Below are positions 7,611 to 14,505 of a DNA stretch of 16,744 nucleotides, piece after piece. Origin of the DNA: CAWBRT01 sp050015355 (GTDB lineage: Bacteria; Acidobacteriota; Terriglobia; Terriglobales; Acidobacteriaceae); assembly GCA_050015355.1 (NCBI GenBank), contig JBEKBO010000103.1:1-16744 (forward strand). The letters run 5' to 3'. Made by a program: the position numbers and the translations under genes. The notes under the pieces are model-generated. The model was not told where the DNA came from. It worked only from the letters and a program-made list of their open reading frames with translations, and made no database searches. Position 1 is the first letter of the stretch; each line of letters opens with the position of its first letter.

Positions 7611-9044
7611 ATGACGCAGACATCCAAGCCTACCAACATCACCTCCGCTGAAAACTGGAACGCATACGTCGAGGATTTTGCCAAGTCCGCTCACCAGACC
7701 GTCGACTGGATCGCCGGATTTCTGCGCGAAACGCGCCGCTATCCGGTACTGCCCTCCATACAGCCCGGCGAGCTGATCGATGCCTTGCCGGCGCATGCGC
7801 CGCTGCAGGGCGAGCCTTTTTCGGCCATGCTGCGCGATTTCGAACAACAGGTCATGCCGGCGGTGACGCACTGGAATCATCCGGGATTTTTTGCGTATTT
7901 TGGCACCACCGGGTCCACTCCGGCCATTCTCGCCGACATGCTGAGCGCCGCGCTGAACACCAACGGCCTGCACTGGAAGACCTCTCCCGCCGTTGCCGAA
8001 CTCGAGCACGTGACGCTTGGATGGTTGCGCGAATGGATCGGCCTGCCGCCCGAATTCTTCGGCATTATCTACGACACCGCCTCTACCACCAGCATGCACG
8101 CGCTGGTAGCCGCTCGTGAATTGAAGCACCCTGAAGCCCGCATCGAGGGCTCCACGCCCAACATGGTGGTTTACACCTCGGAGCAGTCGCACTCTTCCAT
8201 CGAAAAGGGAGCGATCGCCATCGGCATCGGGCAGAAGAACGTGCGCAAAGTTCCCGTCGATTCCGAATTCCGCATGCGGCCCGATGCGCTCGCCCGGCTT
8301 ATCGAGGAAGATCTGCAGGCCGGCAAGCAGCCGATCTGCGTCGTTGCTACGGTCGGCACGACTTCCTCGACCAGTGTCGATCCGGTTGCTGAAATCGTCG
8401 AAATCTGCGAGAAGCACGGGCTCTGGCTGCACGTTGACGCCGCCTACGCCGGCAGCGCCGCCATCCTTCCCGAGTGCAAACATATTCTGCGCGGAGCCGA
8501 GCGGGCGCACTCGCTGGTGCTGAACCCGCACAAGTGGATGCTCACGCCGATCGATACCAGCGTGTTCTATACTCGCCGGCCCGATATTCTGCGGCAGGCG
8601 TTTTCTCTCGTGCCCGAGTATCTGCGGGCCTCCGGCGACCCGCGCGCCATTCACCTCATGGATTACGGCGTGCCTCTCGGGCACCGTTTCCGCTCGCTCA
8701 AGCTGTGGTTCGTCATGCGTTACTTCGGACGCGAAGGCATTGAGCGCGTCCTCCGCTCGCACATCGCGATGGCACAGGAATTTGCCGCGTGGGTCGATGC
8801 CGACGCGCGCTTCGAACGAGTGGCGCCCGCGCCATTTTCGGTCGTCTGCTTCCGCTACAAGGGCTCCGACGAGCAGAATAAGCAGATCATGGACGCCGTC
8901 AACGCCAGCGGAAAGGTGTTCCTCTCCAACACGGTTCTGAACGGCAAGTTCGTTTTGCGCATCGCCATCGGCAACCTCGGCACCTCGATGGACGATGTGA
9001 AGACCGCATGGCAATTGCTTTGCGACCAGGTCGCGAAGCTATAA
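7611..9044 (+). CDS. Group II PLP-dependent aromatic amino acid decarboxylase-like enzyme
   Basis: The product is 477 aa, normal for the DDC/TDC family of pyridoxal-phosphate decarboxylases that turn L-amino acids into amines. Visible active-site features, compared with human aromatic amino acid decarboxylase, are the cofactor-stacking His194 (in EQSHSSIEKG), Asp276 (HVDAAYAG), which pairs with the pyridine nitrogen, and the Schiff-base Lys308 (NPHKWML). The flexible catalytic loop VPEYL keeps a Tyr (Y337, equivalent to human Y332). Family members with Phe at that site become aldehyde synthases, so true decarboxylation is expected. PLGHRFRSLKLWFVMR matches the family's conserved C-terminal block closely. 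Tryptophan, tyrosine, phenylalanine and DOPA are candidate substrates and I cannot choose between them. The start ATG at 7611 has AAAGGA upstream at a longish spacing. The next gene follows after 65 nt on the same strand. Cytoplasmic; no signal peptide. Confidence 0.88.
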   Translation: MTQTSKPTNITSAENWNAYVEDFAKSAHQTVDWIAGFLRETRRYPVLPSIQPGELIDALPAHAPLQGEPFSAMLRDFEQQVMPAVTHWNHPGFFAYFGTTGSTPAILADMLSAALNTNGLHWKTSPAVAELEHVTLGWLREWIGLPPEFFGIIYDTASTTSMHALVAARELKHPEARIEGSTPNMVVYTSEQSHSSIEKGAIAIGIGQKNVRKVPVDSEFRMRPDALARLIEEDLQAGKQPICVVATVGTTSSTSVDPVAEIVEICEKHGLWLHVDAAYAGSAAILPECKHILRGAERAHSLVLNPHKWMLTPIDTSVFYTRRPDILRQAFSLVPEYLRASGDPRAIHLMDYGVPLGHRFRSLKLWFVMRYFGREGIERVLRSHIAMAQEFAAWVDADARFERVAPAPFSVVCFRYKGSDEQNKQIMDAVNASGKVFLSNTVLNGKFVLRIAIGNLGTSMDDVKTAWQLLCDQVAKL

Positions 9045-9109
9045 CCGTATTCGTTCGGCTGGGGCGGGAACCCGGTTTTCGCTCTGGCATTCATCTAGGA
9101 GACATAGTT

Positions 9110-10222
9110 ATGAAGATTGAACAAGTTGAGGCAATTGCCATTTCCATTCCGCTGAAGGCACCCGTTTCCGACGCCGTTCGCACCCACACTCATCGCGATC
9201 ATCTGATCGTGAAGATTCGCGCCGGCGGCCTGGAAGGCGTAGGCTTCGCGCTGGCGTATGACGGCAGCAAGGCGATGGTCGAGCTGGTGAATGCGATTTA
9301 CCGTCCCATGCTGCTGGGTTCCAGCATGTTTGACACCGAGCATCTGTGGACGGAAATGTTCCGCCAGTCGATCCAGTCGGGGCGTCGCGGGGCGGGCCTG
9401 CGGACGATCAGCGCCATCGACATTGCGCTGTGGGATCTGCGCGGCAAAGCCGCCAAAATGCCGATCATGCAGTTGCTGGGCATCCATTCGCAGCGCCTTC
9501 GCTGCTACGTCACCGGTGGATACTACCGCCCGGGAGACAGCGTCGAGCGCTTGATTCGCGAAATGGGCAGCTACATCGAAAAGGGATTCTCGGCGGTGAA
9601 GCTGAAGGTTGGAGCGCTGCCGGCGCGCGAGGATGCGGCACGGCTGAAAGCCATTCGTCAGGCCCTGGGAGAAGATGTTGAGATTCTGCTGGATGCCAAT
9701 GGCGGTTGGCCGGACTCGAACACGGCGATCGCGGCGCTGCGCCGGCTGGAAGAATCCAGGCCATACTGGATCGAAGAGCCGGTGCGCCCGGACAGTATCT
9801 CCGCCATGGCGCGGATCGCTGAGGCAATCGACTGGCCGGTGGCGACCGGCGAGCTGGAAGCCACACGCTGGGGCTTTGCGGAACTGCTGGAACGGAAGGC
9901 CGCCGACATCCTGCAGCCCGACGCGGCCGTGGTCGGCGGCGTCACCGAGTGGCTGAAGGTGGCTCATATGGCCGCCGCTTTTGACGTGCCGATCGCTCCG
10001 CATTACCACTGGGATCTGCACACCCAGTTGGTCGCGACCATTCCGAATGGGATCTTCGTCGAGTACTTCGTGCGCGAATCGGGGGTGAAGGTTTTCGACG
10101 ACATCATCGCCAACGCGCTTCAACCTAAAGACGGATTCGTAGCCCCGCGCACCGCTCCTGGCTTCGGCATCGAGTACAACGAAAAAGCCATCAAGGGCTA
10201 CATGATTGCGAGGAGCGTCTAG
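9110..10222 (+). CDS. Enolase-superfamily protein, mandelate racemase/muconate lactonizing type
   Basis: The product is 370 aa, standard for the mandelate racemase (MR) group, enzymes that abstract the alpha-proton of carboxylates and then racemise or dehydrate. The N-terminal capping domain runs to about 125 and includes SAIDIALWDLRGK. The barrel carries KLKVG (K164-x-K166, the KxK base on strand 2), metal ligands D195 (LLDANGGW), E222 (WIEEP) and E248 (ATGELE), and a His/Asp pair from D271 (LQPDAAVVGG) and H298 (IAPHYH). Both a KxK base and a His-Asp dyad are present, as in mandelate racemase and many sugar-acid dehydratases, so acid-sugar dehydration is a fair guess but the substrate is unknown. 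The frame is open from 9008; ATG 9110 is chosen because AGGAGA lies 7 nt upstream and the conserved MKIEQVEAIAI begins there. It lies 65 nt after the decarboxylase gene, likely co-transcribed. Confidence 0.88.
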   Translation: MKIEQVEAIAISIPLKAPVSDAVRTHTHRDHLIVKIRAGGLEGVGFALAYDGSKAMVELVNAIYRPMLLGSSMFDTEHLWTEMFRQSIQSGRRGAGLRTISAIDIALWDLRGKAAKMPIMQLLGIHSQRLRCYVTGGYYRPGDSVERLIREMGSYIEKGFSAVKLKVGALPAREDAARLKAIRQALGEDVEILLDANGGWPDSNTAIAALRRLEESRPYWIEEPVRPDSISAMARIAEAIDWPVATGELEATRWGFAELLERKAADILQPDAAVVGGVTEWLKVAHMAAAFDVPIAPHYHWDLHTQLVATIPNGIFVEYFVRESGVKVFDDIIANALQPKDGFVAPRTAPGFGIEYNEKAIKGYMIARSV

Positions 10223-10255
10223 GGCCGCGTCCCAGAAGTTCGCGTCCCCTTTGCG

Positions 10256-10395
10256 GTGTCATTCTGAGCGAGCGTAGCGCGCGAAGAAGCTGCTTTTGTT
10301 TTGAAATGCGGAAGAAAGCAGATCCTTCGCTCCTCCACCCCAGCAACGGCAAAAGCGGCCGTCGCCGGGGACCCCGGCTGCGCTCAGGATGACAC
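10256..10395. repeat. Nested palindromic interspersed element (acidobacterial REP-like)
   Basis: The outer arms GTGTCATTCTGAGCG (10256-10270) and CGCTCAGGATGACAC (10381-10395) are inverted and match at 14 of 15 positions; the one exception would be a G-U pair in RNA. Just inside, GCGAAGAAGCTGCTTT (about 10280-10295) and AAAGCAGATCCTTCGC form a second inverted pair matching 14 of 16. The whole unit is about 140 bp and non-coding. I recognise the TGTCATTCTGAGCG...GCAGATCCTTCGCT...CTCAGGATGACA layout as a type found many times in acidobacterial genomes, but copy number here cannot be tested. It separates the MR-type gene from the MmgE/PrpD gene and could fold as a long hairpin in a read-through transcript, so it may attenuate transcription. 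Confidence 0.75.
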
Positions 10396-10481
10396 TCCCG
10401 AGGTGTGTTAGTTATTTAATGTATTTATGCAACAGCACACCAAGGCCAAACACACACTCTAGCACCAGCAAGGAGCCAGTC

Positions 10482-12026
10482 ATGAACCAAGAGGGCAGAG
10501 CGCATCCGGAAGTGGAAAATGCGGAAGGTGGACTCGGCGGGTCCATCGTGACCCGGCGCCGCCTGTTGCAGCAGGCCGGCTGCGTAATCGCCGCGACAGC
10601 GATTTCGCCGGTCGTGGGCAGCGCCACCGAACAGGCCGCTCCGGTTGCCGGCAAGCCGACGGCGGGAAGCGCCGCGATGGACACGCTCAGCGCCTACATG
10701 AGCGAGGCCCATGGCCGTCCCTTGCCAGGCGAGGTGGCCGAGGTGGCGAAGCAGCACATTCTCGATACCTTTGCCGCGATGATCTCCGGCGCGGAGTTGC
10801 CGCCCGGGCAAGTGGCGCTCAAGTTTGCCCGCTCGCAAGCCGGCGGCACGGTTGCCACTGTCGTTGCCTCGGACATCGTTTGCGGTCCGCTGGAGGCGGC
10901 GATGGCCAATGGAATGCTCGCTCACTCCGACGAGACCGATGACTCGCACGCTCCCGCCCATTGTCATCCCGGTTGTGGCATCGTGCCGGCCGCTCTGGCG
11001 GCAGGTGAACAGTTTGGCATCAGCGGCATGCACTTCCTTCGCGCCGTCACGCTCGGCTGGGATGTCGGCACGCGGGTCACGATGAACATCGGCGGCGTTC
11101 CCTGGGAAAAACAGACACACCGCAGTACGCACAGCATTGCCAATACCTTTGGCGCTTCGGCGGCCGCCGGCTGTGCCGCTGGGCTGAACGCACGGCAGAT
11201 GCGCTGGCTGCTCGACTATGCCGCGCAGCAGGCGTCGGGGACCCTCGCCTGGCAGCGCGATAGCGGTCATATCCAGAAATCGCTGGTCTTCGCCGGGTTC
11301 CCCGCGCGCAATGGCGTCACCGCGGCTTTGATCATTCAGTTGGGCGGCACCGGCGTCGACGACATCTTTACCGGAGCCGACAATTTTCTGCTGGCGCAGG
11401 ACTCCAAAGGCGGTCCGGACGGGCTCGTCGACAAACTCGGCGAGCGCTACGAGGTCACGCGCACCAACATCAAGAAGTGGAGTGTGGGGTCACCCATCCA
11501 GGCGGCGCTTGATGCCGTTGAGATCCTGCAAAAGCGGCATCCATTTGAAGCGGGCCAGGTGCGCGCGGTCGTCGTGCGCCTCGGGACCAGCGCGGCGAAG
11601 ACGGTAAACAACCGGGAGATACCGGATATCAATGTTCAGCACCTGGTTGCCATCATGCTGATCGACAAGACGGTTTCTTTCCGCGCGGCGCACGATCTGG
11701 CGCGCGTGAACGATCCGGCCGTCCTCCGCGAACGCGCCAAGATACAGCTCGTCGCCGACGAGGAGATGGAGCGCAATCTTCCGCGCCGGGAGGCGCTGGT
11801 CGAGATTACGCTCAACGATGGCACCAAGCTCAGCGAGCGTGTCACGGCGGTGCGCGGCACCGCCCAGAACCCGATGACGCGCGAGGAGGTTGTCGCCAAG
11901 GCCCGCGATCTCATCACGCCTGTCCTCGGTGCGGCCACTTGCGCGGGTCTCATCGATAGAGTGCTCGCCATCGAGAACCTGAAGGACATTCGCGAGCTTC
12001 GCCCGTTGCTGCAACGGAAAGCATGA
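10482..12026 (+). CDS. Tat-exported MmgE/PrpD family protein
   Basis: The product is 514 aa: a twin-arginine signal (TRRRLLQQAG at 24-33, a hydrophobic stretch, then cleavage around VVGSA) followed by a complete MmgE/PrpD domain (about 66-510), normally about 450 aa. This family includes 2-methylcitrate dehydratase and cis-aconitate decarboxylase. Conserved active-site blocks are kept: HSDETDDSH (148-156), HCHPG (160-164, holding the family's catalytic His), the GASAAAG helix start (224-230), and HIQKS (263-267) with the conserved Lys266 before AGFPARNGV. An exported version is unusual because known members act in the cytoplasm. The ATG at 10482 has a near-perfect AAGGAG six bases upstream; the open frame from 10389 begins inside the repeat element and is not used. 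It follows the MR-type gene by 259 nt, so it may share the transcript or have its own promoter in the AT-rich stretch around 10407-10430. Substrate unknown. Confidence 0.87.
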   Translation: MNQEGRAHPEVENAEGGLGGSIVTRRRLLQQAGCVIAATAISPVVGSATEQAAPVAGKPTAGSAAMDTLSAYMSEAHGRPLPGEVAEVAKQHILDTFAAMISGAELPPGQVALKFARSQAGGTVATVVASDIVCGPLEAAMANGMLAHSDETDDSHAPAHCHPGCGIVPAALAAGEQFGISGMHFLRAVTLGWDVGTRVTMNIGGVPWEKQTHRSTHSIANTFGASAAAGCAAGLNARQMRWLLDYAAQQASGTLAWQRDSGHIQKSLVFAGFPARNGVTAALIIQLGGTGVDDIFTGADNFLLAQDSKGGPDGLVDKLGERYEVTRTNIKKWSVGSPIQAALDAVEILQKRHPFEAGQVRAVVVRLGTSAAKTVNNREIPDINVQHLVAIMLIDKTVSFRAAHDLARVNDPAVLRERAKIQLVADEEMERNLPRREALVEITLNDGTKLSERVTAVRGTAQNPMTREEVVAKARDLITPVLGAATCAGLIDRVLAIENLKDIRELRPLLQRKA

Positions 12027-12047
12027 GCGCGTAGCCGTTTTCGCGTC

Positions 12048-12072
12048 TGCCGGACCACCCACGGGTTCGGCA
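12048..12072 (+). terminator. Probable terminator of the MmgE/PrpD gene
   Basis: TGCCGGACC (12048-12056) and GGTTCGGCA (12064-12072) pair over nine positions, one as G-U, around a 7-nt loop, 21 nt after the stop codon. A loose T-rich stretch (CTTGTTTAATC) follows about ten bases later. The hairpin is convincing; the T-tract is weak. Confidence 0.45.
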
Positions 12073-12103
12073 CACTACTTGTTTAATCGCGTCGTTTTGA
12101 GTC

Positions 12104-12130
12104 TTGTTTAGTTCACTTCGGCCATAGAAT
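12104..12130 (+). promoter_or_regulatory. Possible sigma-70 promoter for the small charged protein
   Basis: TTGTTT (12104-12109) and TAGAAT (12125-12130) resemble -35 and -10 hexamers, but the 15-bp spacer is shorter than ideal. The position, 25 nt before the start codon at 12156, is reasonable. A GCCATAG direct repeat overlaps the -10 region. Confidence 0.35.
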
Positions 12131-12155
12131 AGCCATAGTGCGGGAGGACACAAGA

Positions 12156-12383
12156 ATGCCGAAAAAGCCCATGACAGACGAAGAGCGCAGCAGATGGTTC
12201 GCAGATAAGGAATTCAAGCGTGATGCGAAGGATAAGGCGCTAGCGGAAGAAACCGACCCCAAGAAACAGCGCAGTTTGCGGGCATCGAGAGATTTCTACA
12301 AGGGAATGATTAAGATAGGACCGGAAGGCACCAGCGACAGAGCACGCAAAGCGTGGGATACCATGAAGCGTGAGAGACCCTAA
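12156..12383 (+). CDS. Small, highly charged protein of unknown function
   Basis: The product is 75 aa with no recognisable family. It is rich in Lys, Arg, Asp and Glu (begins MPKKPMTDEERSRWFADKEF), has no cysteine, no signal peptide and no hydrophobic segment, so it is probably cytoplasmic, helical and possibly nucleic-acid or protein binding. I chose the ATG at 12156 over the in-frame GTG at 12138 because GGAGG lies 8 nt before it. It stands alone: its own possible promoter is upstream, a terminator-like hairpin separates it from the preceding gene, and another hairpin lies between it and the convergent exporter gene. The strong ribosome site and isolated position support a real gene; the function is unknown. 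Confidence 0.6.
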   Translation: MPKKPMTDEERSRWFADKEFKRDAKDKALAEETDPKKQRSLRASRDFYKGMIKIGPEGTSDRARKAWDTMKRERP

Positions 12384-12403
12384 CTACCAGCCGGTTGGTG
12401 GCC

Positions 12404-12428
12404 CAGAGTTGGCGCTGTTTCAACTCTG
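12404..12428. terminator. Hairpin between convergent genes, possible bidirectional terminator
   Basis: CAGAGTTG (12404-12411) and CAACTCTG (12421-12428) form a perfect 8-bp stem with a 9-nt loop, midway between the stop codon of the 75-aa gene and the stop of the convergent exporter gene. Neither strand has a proper T-run after it. Confidence 0.45.
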
Positions 12429-12464
12429 AGGTTGTGTGCACGCCCCCCACGCGTCGCTGCGCAC

Positions 12465-13898
12465 TCAGTCCGAATCGCCGGGCACGGGAAACGAAGCCAC
12501 CGGCTCGCCATTCACCAGCGCTTGTTCCCTGCGCACAGCCGAGGTCAGGCAGCCCAGAAATCCGGAAATGGAAGCGACAAGAAAGCTGGCACGAATGCCT
12601 TCGAACAATGCCGTAGGGGTATGCCGGGCTAGAAAAGTGGTGAAGACAGCCCCGGCTATGCCCACACCCAGAATCATTCCCACGTAGCGTGCCGTACCCA
12701 GCATGCCGGCGGCTATCCCCTGGCGATGCGGTGGGGCCGCACCCATCAAGGCGCTGTTGTTAGGCGTAATGAACATTCCCGTGCCCAGTCCGCATACGCC
12801 CACTCCCAGGCCGACATGCGCCAGGGAAGAGCCGGGTTGCAGGCGCGAGAGCAGAAGCAGACCGGTGCCCAGGATAGCCATGCCCGCCATTGAAAGCCAG
12901 CGCGTGCCCAGGCGATCGGAAAGTGTGCCGCTGATCGGAGCGGAGACGGCCATCATCGCCGGCTGAATCGTGATCAGCAGTCCCGCATGGCTGGGAATCA
13001 GCCCGCGTCCCTGAATGAGGTAGAACGGCATGAGGAACGTGATCGTATAAACGGAAAGATAATTCAACACCGCGCTGGCCACGCTCATGGCAAACTGCGG
13101 CTCGCGAAACAGATTTAAGTCGAGCAGCGGATGAGCCGAGCGGTGTTCCAGAAGCACGAACCCGATCAGCAGCAACAGCCCTCCTGCCAGCAGGCCTTGA
13201 ATCGAAGGCGATGTCCAGCCTCGATCGTAGCCCTGATTGAGGCCGAGCAGCAGCAGGCTGAAGCCGGCCAGGAAGAGACCGGCGCCGGCAAAATCGAACG
13301 GTTCGGTCTGTTTTTTCGGTTCATCGCGCGGGATGAATCTGGTGCTCAGCAGTATCGCCAGCGCGCCTACAGGGAGATTGATGTAGAAGACAGCGCGCCA
13401 ACTGAAGTGATCGGTCAGCCAGCCCCCCAGCGCCGGGCCGGTCATCTGCCCCAGGTAAATCATGATCGCTTGCAGGCCCAGCGCCTGGCCGCGCTGCGTG
13501 GCCGGGAAGTTGCCCGTCAGGATCGCCGGGACGGTGGCGAAGATCATGGAAGCACCCAGCGCCTGGAAGGCGCGCGCCGCAATCAGCGCCGTCGCGCTCC
13601 AGGCAGCGCCACAGGCCGCGGAGCCCAGCATGAAGACGACAAAACCAGCAATGTATAGACGCTTCTGCCCACGCAGATCGCCCAGGCGGCCGAAGCTCAG
13701 CAGAAATCCGCAGACCACCAGTAGATAAATCGTGACCGCCCATTCAATCGTTGCCACGCTGCAAGCGAATTCGCGGCGCACAACCGGCAGGACGATGTTG
13801 GCGACACTGAGGTCGATGGCTCCCAACAGGCTGCCGACACCGACCGCCAGAAGCACCCACCACTTGGGGTCGACAGCGGCGAGCTTAGCCCGGTCCAA
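12465..13898 (-). CDS. MFS drug exporter, DHA2 family (14 TM, EmrB/QacA type)
   Basis: The product is 477 aa with about 14 hydrophobic segments, as in the DHA2 proton-driven drug exporters. Motif D1 is present around Asp29 (GAIDLSVANIVLP), motif A between TM2 and TM3 as GRLGDLRGQKR (70-80), and the antiporter motif C as GPALGGWLTDHFSW (154-167), which marks exporters rather than importers. The start is TTG at 13898: GGAGG sits 8 nt upstream of it, and it places the N-terminus just before the first membrane helix. No membrane-fusion partner (EmrA/HlyD type) or regulator gene is adjacent, so it either acts alone in the inner membrane or pairs with distant genes. The upstream non-coding region has a GCGCTC/GAGCGC dyad (13932-13950) that could bind a regulator. 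Drug specificity cannot be inferred. Confidence 0.88.
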   Translation of the reverse strand: MDRAKLAAVDPKWWVLLAVGVGSLLGAIDLSVANIVLPVVRREFACSVATIEWAVTIYLLVVCGFLLSFGRLGDLRGQKRLYIAGFVVFMLGSAACGAAWSATALIAARAFQALGASMIFATVPAILTGNFPATQRGQALGLQAIMIYLGQMTGPALGGWLTDHFSWRAVFYINLPVGALAILLSTRFIPRDEPKKQTEPFDFAGAGLFLAGFSLLLLGLNQGYDRGWTSPSIQGLLAGGLLLLIGFVLLEHRSAHPLLDLNLFREPQFAMSVASAVLNYLSVYTITFLMPFYLIQGRGLIPSHAGLLITIQPAMMAVSAPISGTLSDRLGTRWLSMAGMAILGTGLLLLSRLQPGSSLAHVGLGVGVCGLGTGMFITPNNSALMGAAPPHRQGIAAGMLGTARYVGMILGVGIAGAVFTTFLARHTPTALFEGIRASFLVASISGFLGCLTSAVRREQALVNGEPVASFPVPGDSD

Positions 13899-14305
13899 AG
13901 TGATTGCCTCCGATAGCCCGCGTCAGTGTTCGCGCTCGAGTCGAGAGCGCATCACGCAGTTGGTAAATTCTGTTCGTAAATGACAATTTGCAATCCAATA
14001 AGCGTTTTCCGCAAGCGTTAAAGTTAAGCCTTCGGCGGAAACCATTAACGCGCTTCTGCGCGTTGTGACGCGTTTGCAGAACCGCGCCCTCGCCCCTCCC
14101 CGAACCCCGCCCAAAAGGCGGGCGAAAACGGCGAAAAACATCCTCAAATCGGCTCAATAAGTGTCCGGAGCAGTATTTTCGGCGTATCGAGCTGATTTGA
14201 ACCCTCATGGTAAACACTAGCCGTTGTGGATTACGGTCCCACCCTGGCCCAGGTATGGGCTGGGAGTGCGGACGGCAGGCTATCTAAAATTTCGCAAAAA
14301 TTTTG
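13899..14305. other. Long non-coding region between exporter gene and mraZ promoter, rich in inverted repeats
   Basis: No supported gene lies here. Visible structure: GCGCTC/GAGCGC (13932-13950); TTTCCGC/GCGGAAA (14006-14012 and 14035-14041) enclosing a weaker AAGCGTTAA/TTAAGCCTT pair; a perfect AACGCGC-TTCT-GCGCGTT hairpin (14047-14064); CCCGCC-CAAAA-GGCGGG (14106-14122); and a long-range pair TCAAATCGGCTCAA (14144-14157) with TCGAGCTGATTTGA (14187-14200), 12 of 14 matching. The segment just before the mraZ -35 (about 14284-14305) is A/T-rich and may act as an UP element. The promoter of the exporter gene must also be here, but I could not pick it out. Confidence 0.5.
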
Positions 14306-14333
14306 TTGACACACAATCGTTTAGGCATATCAT
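14306..14333 (+). promoter_or_regulatory. Sigma-70 promoter of the dcw cluster (PmraZ)
   Basis: A perfect TTGACA (14306-14311) and TATCAT (14328-14333) are separated by 16 bp. The upstream 20 bases are A/T-rich. Transcription should begin near 14340, leaving a leader of about 165 nt before mraZ. Confidence 0.8.
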
Positions 14334-14377
14334 GGGGTCTAAAGTGGTCGAAAGTGGAGTAACAGGGACCATGGTGG
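14331..14377 (+). promoter_or_regulatory. MraZ operator (10-bp phased GTGG/GGGG blocks)
   Basis: Starting at 14331, 14341, 14351, 14361 and 14371, exactly ten bases apart, are CATGGGG, AAAGTGG, AAAGTGG, AACAGGG and ATGGTGG. All five have GG in the same phase. This matches the known MraZ target: TGGGN boxes with 10-bp period in Escherichia coli and AAAGTG-type repeats in mollicutes. The two identical central blocks (14341-14357) are the core. The array begins inside the -10 box and covers the likely transcription start, so bound MraZ should block transcription of its own operon. Confidence 0.8.
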
Positions 14378-14490
14378 ATGGATGGTCAATTCTGAAAAAG
14401 AGCCAACCCCCCTGGTCTGATTTCGCTTTCGCGCTTGCTACCTCCTTGCCCGCCGCCGCTGGCGGTCAGGAACTGGTGATGCGGTCCTGA
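14371..14490 (+). other. Possible 39-codon leader ORF ahead of mraZ
   Basis: An ATG at 14371 opens a frame that stops at TGA 14488-14490, immediately before the GGAGG of mraZ. The whole frame lies in the predicted leader transcript. Its own ribosome site (AGGG at 14364-14367, 3 nt from ATG) is poorly placed, and the peptide (MVDGWSILKK...) resembles nothing I know. It may be chance. Confidence 0.25.
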
Positions 14491-14499
14491 GGAGGACCG
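14482..14499 (+). promoter_or_regulatory. Hairpin enclosing the mraZ Shine-Dalgarno sequence
   Basis: CGGTCCT (14482-14488), loop GAGG, AGGACCG (14493-14499) makes a perfect 7-bp stem with a 4-nt loop. The mraZ ribosome site GGAGGA (14491-14496) is partly in the loop and partly in the right arm, so folding would restrict its access. Confidence 0.5.
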
Positions 14500-14505
14500 G
14501 CGGTT

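Noticed and set aside
7600..7614. Four-codon frame (ATG AAG CTA TTA TGA) overlapping the decarboxylase start
   Set aside because: AAAGGA directly abuts its ATG with no spacing, so it could not be initiated efficiently; likely chance.
7587..9014. 475-codon open frame on the minus strand opposite the decarboxylase gene
   Set aside because: It mirrors a GC-rich gene with intact catalytic motifs, lacks any recognisable domain or ribosome site, and its amino-acid make-up (Arg/Gly/Asp/His-rich) is typical of antisense shadow frames.
9095..10123. 342-codon minus-strand frame opposite the MR-type gene
   Set aside because: Same reasoning: fully antisense to a gene with clear metal-binding motifs, with no family resemblance.
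14191..14202. GATTTGAACC, which resembles the reverse complement of a tRNA T-loop
   Set aside because: The flanking bases cannot form the T stem, and no acceptor or anticodon arm is found on the minus strand around it.
14224..14490. 88-codon open frame spanning the mraZ promoter and leader
   Set aside because: It begins upstream of the promoter and runs through the -35, -10 and MraZ operator. Only the part from 14371 could be in the transcript, and that is listed separately with low confidence.
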